This document shows, in pieces, positions 52,235-60,291 of a DNA stretch of 64,000 nucleotides (its first letter is position 1; each line of letters begins with the position of its first letter). This DNA is from Brevundimonas naejangsanensis. Lineage in GTDB: Bacteria; Pseudomonadota; Alphaproteobacteria; Caulobacterales; Caulobacteraceae. Both the position numbers and the translations under genes were made by a program. The notes beneath the pieces are model-generated. The model searched no databases. It was not told where the DNA came from and was given only the letters and a program-made list of their open reading frames with translations. The stretch covers positions 1,905,501 to 1,969,500 of the forward strand of contig NZ_CP015614.1 of assembly GCF_000635915.2 (NCBI RefSeq), given 5' to 3'.

Positions 52235-52936
52235 TCAAGCGGCGACGGTGGCCGCCCCTTCAGCCGGGTCGCGCAGGACATAGCCGCGGCCCCAGACGGT
52301 TTCGATGTAGTGCTTGCCGCCCGCAGCCGTCGCCAGCTTCTTGCGCAGCTTGCAGATGAAGACGTCGATGATCTTCAGCTCCGGCTCGTCCATGCCGCCG
52401 TACAGGTGGTTGAGGAACATCTCCTTGGTCAGGGTCGTGCCCTTGCGCAGGGAGAGCAGCTCCAGCATCTGGTATTCCTTGCCGGTCAGGTGCACGCGGT
52501 GGCCGTTCACCTCGACGGTCTTGGCGTCTAGGTTCACCGCGATCTCGCCGGTGTGGATGATCGCCTGGGCGTGGCCCTTGGAGCGACGGACCACCGCGTG
52601 AGTGCGCGCGATCAGCTCGTCCTTGTGGAAGGGCTTGGTCAGATAGTCGTCGGCGCCGCCGCCGAACGTCTTGACCTTGGTGTCGATCTCATGGCTGCCC
52701 GAGAGGATCATCACCGGCGTATTGATCTTGCCGTTGCGCAGCTGGCGCAGAACCTCAAGCCCGCTCATGTCCGGCAGGTTCAGGTCCAGCAGAATGAGGT
52801 CGTAGTCATAGATCTTGCCCAGATCGATGCCTTCCTCACCCAAATCAGTGGTGTAGACGTTAAACCCTTCCGACTTCAGCATCAGTTCGATGCTTTGAGC
52901 CGTCGCGTGGTCGTCTTCGATCAACAGGACGCGCAT
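52235..52936 (-). CDS. ctrA: Cell-cycle response regulator CtrA
   Basis: 233 residues from the ATG at 52934-52936. The receiver begins [20 protein letters not shown], with phospho-acceptor Asp51 in [13 protein letters not shown] and Lys in [12 protein letters not shown]. The winged-helix output includes [20 protein letters not shown] and [14 protein letters not shown]. The C-terminus VAA retains the two Ala that serve as the ClpXP degradation tag in Caulobacter CtrA. CtrA binds TTAA-N7-TTAA sites, blocks replication initiation and activates flagellar and division genes. The promoter region carries TTAA pairs and four GANTC sites. Confidence 0.97.
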   Translation of the reverse strand: MRVLLIEDDHATAQSIELMLKSEGFNVYTTDLGEEGIDLGKIYDYDLILLDLNLPDMSGLEVLRQLRNGKINTPVMILSGSHEIDTKVKTFGGGADDYLTKPFHKDELIARTHAVVRRSKGHAQAIIHTGEIAVNLDAKTVEVNGHRVHLTGKEYQMLELLSLRKGTTLTKEMFLNHLYGGMDEPELKIIDVFICKLRKKLATAAGGKHYIETVWGRGYVLRDPAEGAATVAA

Positions 52937-53309
52937 TAATGCCCCTCCAGGCAAAGCTTGGGATGACCGCGCGTGAGATGCGGCCGGGTAACCTTGTTCC
53001 AACGTTAACGGGCCAAAACCTTAAGAAGGGTTAACGGGTCCCGATATGGAACGCGTAGGATGATTTGCGAATCGCCGTCCAGAGTCCTGAGTCAAGGATT
53101 CGTTAATTTATTAACGCCGGGCGCCGCATTCCCCTGTTGACCTTTGGCGCGTCTTCCACAGGGGGCGTGCACAACCGTCCCCGCCGATGCCCGACCCCGC
53201 CTGGGGAAGCGACCGCTTCTGACGCCTCATAGGACAACATTCCTAACGCACCCGCCACACGCACTCATAATGGCGGGATCCACAGGAATGACGGGAGGAA
53301 GCGCAGATC
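52937..53309 (-). promoter_or_regulatory. ctrA upstream regulatory region
   Basis: 373 bp without a gene. Nearest the gene, TTAA boxes lie at 53005-53008, 53021-53024 and 53031-53035, spaced by 12 and 6 bases and close to the CtrA consensus. Farther out, GANTC sites occur at 53069, 53082, 53089 and 53097, and a CGTTAA-TTTA-TTAACG palindrome at 53101-53116. In Caulobacter, ctrA has a CcrM/GcrA-controlled P1 and a CtrA-controlled P2, and this order (P2-like proximal, P1-like distal) matches. Confidence 0.7.
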
Positions 53310-53681
53310 ATGGAACCCTATCGCGTGCCGGTGACGGAGGGCGACCGCATCCGGGCGGACGCCGCCCTGTCGCTGTCAGGTCTGGCCCTGGGGGTGCCGG
53401 TCGCGGAAATGAAGCGGCGCGAGCGGGTGCGGCCCAGGGCCTGCCGGGCGCGATGGTCGGCCATGTATCTGGCGCACGTCTCCTTCGGCTGGCCGCTGGA
53501 GCGGGTCGCCCACGCCTTCGGCCTGAACCGGGCGACGGCGGGCGCGGCCTGCCGCTGGGCCGAGGATGAACGCGACCGGCCCGACTACGACGCGCTGATG
53601 GACGGGCTGGAGGGGTCGCTGCGGGCGGTGATGGAGTTGCCGCTGGTCGATCTGGCCCCCGAAACCGGAGGCCGCCGATGA
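53310..53681 (+). CDS. DnaA-domain-IV-like helix-turn-helix protein
   Basis: 123 residues. The segment RARWSAMYLAHVSFGWPLER followed by VAHAFGLNRATAGAACRWAE and DERDRPDYDALMDGLEGSL follows the helix pattern of the DnaA C-terminal domain (normally AMYLaR..t..s...IG..FGRDHTTV.HA), but no ATPase domain is present. It may bind DnaA-box-like DNA or simply be an orphan HTH factor. The stop overlaps the next start, so it is coupled to a DUF6456 gene. It is divergent from ctrA. Confidence 0.75.
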   Translation: MEPYRVPVTEGDRIRADAALSLSGLALGVPVAEMKRRERVRPRACRARWSAMYLAHVSFGWPLERVAHAFGLNRATAGAACRWAEDERDRPDYDALMDGLEGSLRAVMELPLVDLAPETGGRR

Positions 53682-54394
53682 GCCGTCAACTGGAACGCGC
53701 GCGCAGCCTGCTGCAACGGCCTGGCGCCTGGCTGGACCAGGCGAACGGCGCCTATACCTTGCGTCTCGGCGGCGACCGGCGCAGCCGGGTGGTGCTGACG
53801 CTGGATGAGGCCGCCTTCCGCGCCGTGATCGAGCGGCCGGGGCTGAAGCTGCGTCAGGGGGGCGGCTGGCTGCCCCGCGCGGCCAACGACCACGCGCCCC
53901 TTTCGCCCCCGCCCGGCCGCCCCGGCGTCATCGAGGGGGAACGGGCGGTGATGGAAGCGGACGGCCGCCTGACGATGCGCCGCGCCAATCTGGGCGAGAG
54001 CCCGATCCTGTGGCTGGCGCGGCGCAAGGACCAGTCGGGCCGCCCCTGGCTGACCCCGGCCGAGGTCGCGGCCGGCGAGCGGCTGCGCGCCGAGGCCGAG
54101 ATCGCCGCCGCCGGTCCTTCCATGACCATGCGCTGGGACGGCCTGCCTCGCAGCGGCTCCGGCGGCGGCGCGGGACGGGTCGAGCCCAGCGACCACGCCA
54201 TCTCCGCCTCGGCTCGGGTGCAGGCGGCCCTGGAGGCCTGCGGCCCGCGTCTTCGCGCCATCGTCGAGCAGGTCTGCATCCACGGCACGTCGCTGCAACT
54301 GGCGGAACAGGCGCTGTCCCTGCGCCGCCGTCAGGGCAAGACCCTGCTCAAACAGGGGCTGCAGGCGCTGGCGGAGCATTACGGCATAGGATGA
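53678..54394 (+). CDS. DUF6456-domain protein
   Basis: 238 residues, starting on ATGA overlap with the HTH gene. The C-terminal half, NLGESPILWLARRKDQSGRP then WLTPAEVAAGERLRAEAEIA, and later LEACGPRLRAIVEQVCIHGT with LKQGLQALAEHYGIG, matches the alphaproteobacterial DUF6456 domain, which has an HTH-like end. The N-terminal half is basic and poorly conserved. It is probably a DNA-associated protein. Function unknown. Confidence 0.78.
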   Translation: MSRQLERARSLLQRPGAWLDQANGAYTLRLGGDRRSRVVLTLDEAAFRAVIERPGLKLRQGGGWLPRAANDHAPLSPPPGRPGVIEGERAVMEADGRLTMRRANLGESPILWLARRKDQSGRPWLTPAEVAAGERLRAEAEIAAAGPSMTMRWDGLPRSGSGGGAGRVEPSDHAISASARVQAALEACGPRLRAIVEQVCIHGTSLQLAEQALSLRRRQGKTLLKQGLQALAEHYGIG

Positions 54395-54508
54395 TCCGGC
54401 CGAACGGCGCCATTGCGACATGCCATCAGCGATTGTCGCTCCATCATTGCTTAAGCATGGACGTTCTACCGTGACGCCATCTTCCGGTGGCAGCGAATGG
54501 AATTCCCC

Positions 54509-54679
54509 ATGACCTTCTTCCGTCCAGCCGCACAGGTTCTGGGCTTGTCTCTGGGGCTGGCGGGCGGCGCTTCCGCCTTTGCCCAGACCAGCGCGGATGA
54601 GCCGTGGCGCGTCACGGTCAGCCCCTACGTCTGGGCCACCTCGTTGGACGGGAACGTCACGCTGGCCGGGCGCAGCTGA
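54509..54679 (+). pseudogene. Truncated outer-membrane protein start
   Basis: From the ATG at 54509, MTFFRPAAQVLGLSLGLAGG then ASAFAQ is a signal peptide, and WRVTVSPYVWATSLDGNVTL is the first barrel strand of a family of outer-membrane proteins whose members are normally over 200 residues. The frame ends at TGA 54677-54679, and no continuation is seen before the next gene 45 bp on. A deletion probably removed the rest. Confidence 0.6.
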
Positions 54680-54723
54680 CCTACTGATCCTTCCCTCACG
54701 ACCCCCCATCCCAAGGAGACGAC

Positions 54724-55785
54724 ATGCGTAACGGAATGAAGAAGGGCGTCGCCGCCCTGGCCGCCGCCTTCATGCTGGCCGTTCCCGCGGCCGAAGCGTG
54801 CACGCGGCTTGTCTACCACGGCAGCCACGACGGCGCGGTGATCACGGCCCGGTCGATGGACTGGAAGGACGAGATCATGACCAACCTGTGGATTTTCCCG
54901 CGCGGCATGGCGCGGGACGGGTCCGGCGGTCCCAACTCCCTGACCTGGACGTCCAAATACGGCAGCGTCATCGCCAGCGGCTATGACATCTCGACCGTCG
55001 ACGGCGTGAACGAGATGGGTCTGGTCGCCAACGTCCTGTGGCTGGTCGAGTCGCAATACCCGGCTGACGACCCGAACAAGCCCGCCCTCAGCATCGCCGC
55101 CTGGGCCCAGTACGCCCTCGACAACTTCGCCACCGTGGCCGAGGCGGTCGAGGCCCTGCGCGACGAACCCTTCGTCCTGGTCAGCGACAATGTGCCGGGT
55201 CAGGAGCGGCTGACCACCCTGCACCTGTCCCTGTCGGATTCCGGCGGCGACAGCGCCATCTTCGAATACATCGACGGCAAACTGGTGATCCACCACAGCC
55301 GCGACTACCAGGTGATGACCAACTCGCCGACGTTCGATCAGCAGCTGGCCCTGAACACCTATTGGCAGGGCATCGGCGGCACGGTCATGCTGCCGGGCAC
55401 CAACCGGGCGGCCGACCGCTATGCCCGGGCCTCCTTCTACGCCAACGCCATTCCCAAGTTCGAAGACCAGAACATGGCCGTGGCCAGCGTGTTCAGCGTG
55501 ATCCGCAACGTCTCGGTGCCGTTCGGCATCTCGACCCCGGATCAGCCGAACATCTCCTCGACGCGCTGGCGGACGGTCGTGGATCACAAGCGCAAGCTAT
55601 ACTTCTTCGAGTCGGCCCTGACGCCGAACACCTTCTGGGTGGACCTGAAGAAGATCGACTTCTCTGAACGCGCCCCGGTCAAGCGGCTGGAGCTGGGCGA
55701 GAACCAGATCAACACCCATGCGGGCGACGCCACCGCCAAGTTCAGCAATGCGCGCGCCTTCGCCTTCCTGGGCCCGCAGTCCTAA
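54724..55785 (+). CDS. Exported choloylglycine-hydrolase-family (linear amide C-N) hydrolase
   Basis: 353 residues; AAGGAGACGAC precedes the ATG. A signal peptide ends at AAEA, exposing Cys26 as the N-terminal nucleophile of the mature Ntn enzyme (CTRLVYHGSHDGAVITARSM). Other family residues are Arg43 and Asp46 in ARSMDW, Asn in VNEMGL, MTNSPTFDQQL, and Arg in SSTRWRTVVDH. Members cleave bile-salt, penicillin V or acyl-homoserine-lactone amides. Export to the periplasm favours the AHL-acylase or penicillin V type in this group, but the substrate is unproven. Confidence 0.88.
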   Translation: MRNGMKKGVAALAAAFMLAVPAAEACTRLVYHGSHDGAVITARSMDWKDEIMTNLWIFPRGMARDGSGGPNSLTWTSKYGSVIASGYDISTVDGVNEMGLVANVLWLVESQYPADDPNKPALSIAAWAQYALDNFATVAEAVEALRDEPFVLVSDNVPGQERLTTLHLSLSDSGGDSAIFEYIDGKLVIHHSRDYQVMTNSPTFDQQLALNTYWQGIGGTVMLPGTNRAADRYARASFYANAIPKFEDQNMAVASVFSVIRNVSVPFGISTPDQPNISSTRWRTVVDHKRKLYFFESALTPNTFWVDLKKIDFSERAPVKRLELGENQINTHAGDATAKFSNARAFAFLGPQS

Positions 55786-55806
55786 GCCGATAAAGGCGGT
55801 TGGGCT

Positions 55807-56100
55807 TCAGAAAATCCCGACCGCCGCCTCGGCCCAGATCAACAGCACGGCCAGGATCACCGCTGCGGCCAACATGAGCCGCGCCAGCGGGGTCCGCGTT
55901 TTCCACAGAACCAGCTCCAGCAGCAGACCCGCCCCGACCAGCAGGACGGCGGCGAACAGGAAGTCCTGGGCGTCCCAGGCGACCTCGGAGGTGACCTGCA
56001 TGGCCGCCAACGGCGTCAACAGGATCAGCCCGACCGCGCCCCAGCCGGCCATTCGGACAGGATTGAAAAAGGAAGGGGCGCGCTTCGTCAGGGCCGTCAT
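55807..56100 (-). CDS. Small three-helix membrane protein
   Basis: 97 residues from the ATG at 56098-56100 with GGAGCGG upstream. Three hydrophobic helices are visible (MAGWGAVGLILLTPLAAMQV, FLFAAVLLVGAGLLLELVLW, LMLAAAVILAVLLIWAEAAV). It looks like uncharacterized proteins common in Caulobacterales. Convergent with the amide hydrolase. Confidence 0.7.
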   Translation of the reverse strand: MTALTKRAPSFFNPVRMAGWGAVGLILLTPLAAMQVTSEVAWDAQDFLFAAVLLVGAGLLLELVLWKTRTPLARLMLAAAVILAVLLIWAEAAVGIF

Positions 56101-56177
56101 CGGACCGCTCCACACCGTATGAGACGCCTCATCATGCGCCCGATCGCGCCCAATCGGAAGAGAAGCGGCGATCGCGG

Positions 56178-56612
56178 TCAGCCCGCCGCCAACGCCGCCT
56201 CGCGGATACGCCCGACCATGCTGTTCAGGCCGTTGGCGCGCTGGCGCGTCAGGGCCGAGGGCAGGCCCAGCCGGTCCAGAGCGGCCTTGGCGTCGAACGC
56301 CAGTATCTCGCCCGGCAGCCGCCCCGAATAGAGCCGCAGCAGCAAGGCGATATTGCCCTTGGACAGGGCGCTGTCGCTGTCGGCGTCGAAAAACAGCCGC
56401 TCGCCCTGGGGCCGCATCGACAACCAGACCTGAGCAGCGCAGCCCGGCACCTTGTTCGCCTCGATCCGCGCCTCTTCGGGCAGGGGCGGCAGGTCCTTGC
56501 CCAGGTCGATGACGTATTCGATCCGCCCTTCCCAGTCTCCCAACAGGTCGAACTCTTCGACCAGTTCGGCCAGGGTCTCGTCGATGGAGCGGTCGGGGGC
56601 GGTAGAAGTCAT
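56178..56612 (-). CDS. sufE: SufE-family cysteine desulfuration protein
   Basis: 144 residues from the ATG at 56610-56612. EFDLLGDWEGRIEYVIDLGK and ANKVPGCAAQVWLSM are diagnostic, with Cys58 as the sulfur acceptor. SufE takes persulfide sulfur from SufS and passes it to the SufBCD scaffold for Fe-S cluster assembly. No other suf gene is in the window. Confidence 0.92.
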   Translation of the reverse strand: MTSTAPDRSIDETLAELVEEFDLLGDWEGRIEYVIDLGKDLPPLPEEARIEANKVPGCAAQVWLSMRPQGERLFFDADSDSALSKGNIALLLRLYSGRLPGEILAFDAKAALDRLGLPSALTRQRANGLNSMVGRIREAALAAG

Positions 56613-56687
56613 GGGCGCGACATAGGCCCCCGCCGCCGCGATCACAACCGGCGCGCCGCTCCCCCTATAGGCGAGCGCCCTAGGGGC

Positions 56688-58391
56688 TTGAGACGACGCG
56701 GCCTAGATATAGGGTTGTTATCACTCCGTCCGTCTCAGGCGCACTTGAAGCCTCACACCGCCCTGCTTGATCCGATCCGCCGCCCCGAGGTCCACGACGC
56801 CGGGGACGGCGCCGCCGTGGCCGCCTGGCACGCGGGCTGGGCGGCGGCCGTCGGCGTGACGGCCCTGTTCGCGACCGGCGCAGGGACCGGCGCCGAAGCC
56901 GCCGGGACGGCGGCGCCCCTGCTGCTGGCTCTGGGGGTCATGGCGGCGCCGGGGCTGGCGGGGCTGACCCTGCTGCGCCGCGACGATGACGAGGCCCGTT
57001 CGGCCCTGTTGACGCTGTGGACGCTGGCGGCGCTGGCGGGCGCGGCGCTCAGCGGCGGGGCGGGCGGCCCGCTGGCGGGCTTCGTCTTCGCGCCGTTGGC
57101 GGCGGGTCTGGCGGTGGGCGGGCGCCGCCGCGTGCTGGTCGCCGCCATAGCCGCCACGGGCGCGGCGGGCGCGGGGCTGCTGTCCAGCTGGCTGTTGGGC
57201 GCGCCGTCGGCGGCGGCGACCACGGCGGGGATCTCGGCCCTGATGACGGCCGGCGCGACCACGGCGGCCCTGTTCCTCGGCGCCCGCCGCGCGGCTCGCC
57301 GGATGGAGGTCGCCGAAGCCGACGTGGCCGGGGTCGAGACCCTGCTGGCCGGTCAGCCCGCCCTGACTCTGGCGCTCAATCAGGACCTGCGCGCCCTGGC
57401 CGCCTATGGTGCGGCGCCCGCCGCCCTGCCGGTCGAGCCGCTATTCAAAGAGGGGCTGCTGTCGGCCGTCGACCCTGCCGACCGCCCCGCGGTCCTGGCC
57501 GCGCTGGCCCGCGCGCGCAGCCTGGGCGAGGCACAGGTCCGCTTTACGCCCCGCCTGGCGCTGGACCGCCGCATCCTTTTGACGGCGCGGCGCATGGATG
57601 ACGGCGGCTCTCGCCTGATCGTTCAGGCTCTGGACGCCACCTTACAGTACGCCCGCGAGGCTGAGCTGGACGCCGCCCGCATGGAGGCCGAGGCCCAGAG
57701 CGCCGGCAAGTCGCGCTTCCTGGCCCATATGAGCCACGAACTGCGCACCCCGCTGAACGCCGTCATCGGCTTTTCGGACGCCATGCGGCAGGAGTTGTTC
57801 GGCCCGGTCCCGCCCCGCTACGCCGACTACGCCCGCTCGATCCACGAAGCGGGCGGCCACCTGCTGGACCTGATCAACGACGTCCTGGATGTCAGCCGCA
57901 TCGAGGCGGACCGCTATGAGCTGGCGCTGGAGCGGTTCGACGCGCGCGAAGCGGTGACGGCGGGGCTGGCGCTGGTGCGTCTTCAGGCCGAGGACAAGGG
58001 CGTGGCCTTGAACGCCGTCCTGCCGCCCGAACCACTGATGATCCGGGCCGACCGTCGGGCGCTGAAGCAGATGACGCTGAACCTGCTGTCGAACGCAGTG
58101 AAGTTCACACCTGCGGGCGGGACGGTCACGGCCTCGGCGCAGGCGGCGGGGACCATGCTGGAAGTGATCGTCGCCGACACCGGCGTCGGGATAGCCAAGG
58201 CTGATCTGGCGCGGCTGGGGCGCCCCTATGAGCAGGCCGGCGAAGCGGACCAGAAGGCGAAAGGCAGCGGGCTGGGGCTGGCTCTGGTCCGCGCCCTGGC
58301 CGAACTGCATGGCGGGGCGTTGAGCCTGGACAGCACCCTGGGCGAGGGCACGGCCGCCGCCCTGCGACTGCCGGTTCTGGCCGAAGGCTGA
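56688..58391 (+). CDS. Membrane sensor histidine kinase
   Basis: Up to 567 residues; the start is unclear (TTG at 56688 or 56715) because no ATG precedes the membrane region. Six or so Ala/Gly-rich hydrophobic helices span about 45-200, followed by a PAS-like segment, a HisKA domain with His in SRFLAHMSHELRTPLNAVIG, and an HATPase domain with N-box LNLLSNAVKF, G1 VADTGVGIAKADL and G2 KGSGLGLALVRAL. No receiver domain or partner regulator adjoins it. It resembles PleC/DivJ-like kinases in having the FLAHMSHELRTPLNAVIGFSD box, but identity is not claimed. Confidence 0.88.
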   Translation: MRRRGLDIGLLSLRPSQAHLKPHTALLDPIRRPEVHDAGDGAAVAAWHAGWAAAVGVTALFATGAGTGAEAAGTAAPLLLALGVMAAPGLAGLTLLRRDDDEARSALLTLWTLAALAGAALSGGAGGPLAGFVFAPLAAGLAVGGRRRVLVAAIAATGAAGAGLLSSWLLGAPSAAATTAGISALMTAGATTAALFLGARRAARRMEVAEADVAGVETLLAGQPALTLALNQDLRALAAYGAAPAALPVEPLFKEGLLSAVDPADRPAVLAALARARSLGEAQVRFTPRLALDRRILLTARRMDDGGSRLIVQALDATLQYAREAELDAARMEAEAQSAGKSRFLAHMSHELRTPLNAVIGFSDAMRQELFGPVPPRYADYARSIHEAGGHLLDLINDVLDVSRIEADRYELALERFDAREAVTAGLALVRLQAEDKGVALNAVLPPEPLMIRADRRALKQMTLNLLSNAVKFTPAGGTVTASAQAAGTMLEVIVADTGVGIAKADLARLGRPYEQAGEADQKAKGSGLGLALVRALAELHGGALSLDSTLGEGTAAALRLPVLAEG

Positions 58392-58399
58392 CGCCGCCG

Positions 58400-59275
58400 T
58401 TAGACCGGGCCCATAGCCAGAAAGGCGCGGGCGGCGGCGAAATCGCCCGCCTCGAAACGCGCCGTCGCCACGCTGTCGTCGCGGAACAGGAATTCAATCA
58501 GGAAGGGTTCGCGCGGGTCCAGCGCCGCAAGCGCCTCGGCGGCGCTGTCGGGAAAGCGCCAAACCTCGCCCGCCCGCGCGCCTGAGACCAGCAGCTCACG
58601 CGGCGCGAGATCGGACCCGGCGGCGAAGACCGCGCGGCGCGCGCCGTCCGGCGGCAGGCCGTCCGTTCCCAGCCATGGTCGGGGCGAGCGCGCCGCGTCC
58701 CGCATGACGATGCGCGCGGCATAGGGTCGGGGCTTGCCGACGAACGACACGACCGCCGCCGGACGCGCGTCCTGCGGCGCCTTGCCGGTCAGGCCGAAGC
58801 GAACAGGCGAGGCGCCGGTCGCCCCGTCCTGAAACAGGCGCCAGCCGTCGCGAACGCTTTCGAAACGGTCGGCGCTCCAGACGGCCTTGTCGCCGGGGAA
58901 GTTGATACGCGCCGCCCGCGACCACCCGGCGAAGGCGTGGCGCACCCGCGTCTTGACCCGGTTCAGCTCGGCGTCGTCACAGGCGGTCGCCTCCGCCCGC
59001 GCCTTGGCGCGCCCGGCTGTCGCGGCCAGTTCGGTCGCCGGGCGACCTGCCCGCAAGGCGGCCCCGCGCGCCTGCAGCGTCGCCGCCTCCAGCGCCTGCG
59101 TCAGGCGCGGCTCGAACAGGCGGCATTTGTCTTGGGCCGCCCGCACGAAGGCGCGCTCGTAATAGACGTCGCTAGAGTTCTGGCCAGCAGCGGTCGCCGT
59201 CCCGGCCGCGAGGGCCAGTACGACGATCGCGGCCAGCGTTCTGCTGACTATGCGAGGCGACAGCGCTATGTTCAT
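58400..59275 (-). CDS. Exported protein of unknown function
   Basis: 291 residues. A signal peptide (SRTLAAIVVLALAAGTATAA) precedes a soluble region with a helical first half (AFVRAAQDKCRLFEPRLTQA) and a beta-rich second half (AVVSFVGKPRPYAARIVMRD). One Cys pair (CRLF and ACDD) could form a disulfide. It resembles uncharacterized Caulobacterales periplasmic proteins. Convergent with the histidine kinase, nine bases apart. Confidence 0.7.
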   Translation of the reverse strand: MNIALSPRIVSRTLAAIVVLALAAGTATAAGQNSSDVYYERAFVRAAQDKCRLFEPRLTQALEAATLQARGAALRAGRPATELAATAGRAKARAEATACDDAELNRVKTRVRHAFAGWSRAARINFPGDKAVWSADRFESVRDGWRLFQDGATGASPVRFGLTGKAPQDARPAAVVSFVGKPRPYAARIVMRDAARSPRPWLGTDGLPPDGARRAVFAAGSDLAPRELLVSGARAGEVWRFPDSAAEALAALDPREPFLIEFLFRDDSVATARFEAGDFAAARAFLAMGPV

Positions 59276-59321
59276 GCCTCCACCCTAGCCGACGCCGGTT
59301 CCGGGTCCGTCTCCAAACAGG

Positions 59322-59660
59322 GTGAATCAATTGCTTCTTTCCACTGACGTCTGGGTCGGCGCCCTGATCCGACGCGCCGAGCTGGAGGGCGCCAACGCCG
59401 TGGTGGTGAAGAAGGGCGACGCCCGCGCCGGCGCCGTCATCGTCAAGGCCTATGACACCGCCACCCGCACCGCCCGACTGTGGACCGAGGCCACCGGCCA
59501 GGACGGCGAACCGCTGTGGATCCAGCCCGTCGCCAGCGAGTTCGAGAGCGAACTGGACGCCTATCTGGATCGCCAGCGCCGCTATGACCCCGACCTCTGG
59601 ATCGTCGAGATCGAGGACCGCCACGGCCGCCACTTCCTGACCGAGAAGACGCAGGGCTGA
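59322..59660 (+). CDS. DUF1491-family protein
   Basis: 112 residues. LLSTDVWVGALIRRAELEGA followed by NAVVVKKGDARAGAVIVKAY, and ELDAYLDRQRRYDPDLWIVE then IEDRHGRHFL, match DUF1491, widespread in Alphaproteobacteria and of unknown function. It is small, soluble and without a signal peptide. Confidence 0.88.
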   Translation: MNQLLLSTDVWVGALIRRAELEGANAVVVKKGDARAGAVIVKAYDTATRTARLWTEATGQDGEPLWIQPVASEFESELDAYLDRQRRYDPDLWIVEIEDRHGRHFLTEKTQG

Positions 59661-59847
59661 CCCTCCTTCGCCCGGATAGAGGGTCTATAGGTAGGCCCCC
59701 GCACCGGCCCTCAAGCAGGCCGAAGGCCGGTAGGGCCGCTCAAAATGGTAACCGGCTCGTTCACCGCGTTCGTGAACCGGACCGCAAGCGCGGCGTCCTA
59801 AAACCCCTCGCATGGGACCAGAACGGTCCTGCGAGCGGGCGCGGTCC

Positions 59848-60228
59848 ATGCTGTTTCTTCTGAACGACGTCGTTTTCGATCTGGACGAGGCTTGCCCGGC
59901 CCCCAGCCACGACGTGCGTCGGTTCGAGTGCCTGTCGTTCGACTATGTGCTGGAGATGGGCTGCGAACTGTTCGCCGAGGACCCGCTGCTTCACCACAAC
60001 GACCCCGCCCGCGCTCGCCGCTTGGCCTGGCTGATCGCCCACAAGGCCGAAGGCGTCAGCGCCGCCCTCTTCGCGGCGCCGCAGGCCGGTTGCGCGCCCG
60101 AACTGGTCGAGCCGCGCTTCTGCGCCTTGCCCGAGATCGTGTTGCGTCACCTGCATCAGCGCGCGCGTCGCGGCGCCCTGGACGCCGCCACGGCCGACAA
60201 GACGGTCTGGAGCCGCCTGGCCGCCTAG
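59848..60228 (+). CDS. Conserved hypothetical protein
   Basis: 126 residues from the ATG at 59848. MLFLLNDVVFDLDEACPAPS and RLAWLIAHKAEGVSAALFAA look like a compact helical protein with no membrane helix or signal. I do not recognize the family. GC3 is high, as expected for a real gene in this genome. Confidence 0.6.
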   Translation: MLFLLNDVVFDLDEACPAPSHDVRRFECLSFDYVLEMGCELFAEDPLLHHNDPARARRLAWLIAHKAEGVSAALFAAPQAGCAPELVEPRFCALPEIVLRHLHQRARRGALDAATADKTVWSRLAA

Positions 60229-60291
60229 GGCTTCCATAGAACACCATCGTTCTTTATTTCTTGTCCCTCAGCCTTGGGGAGACGAAGGGCG

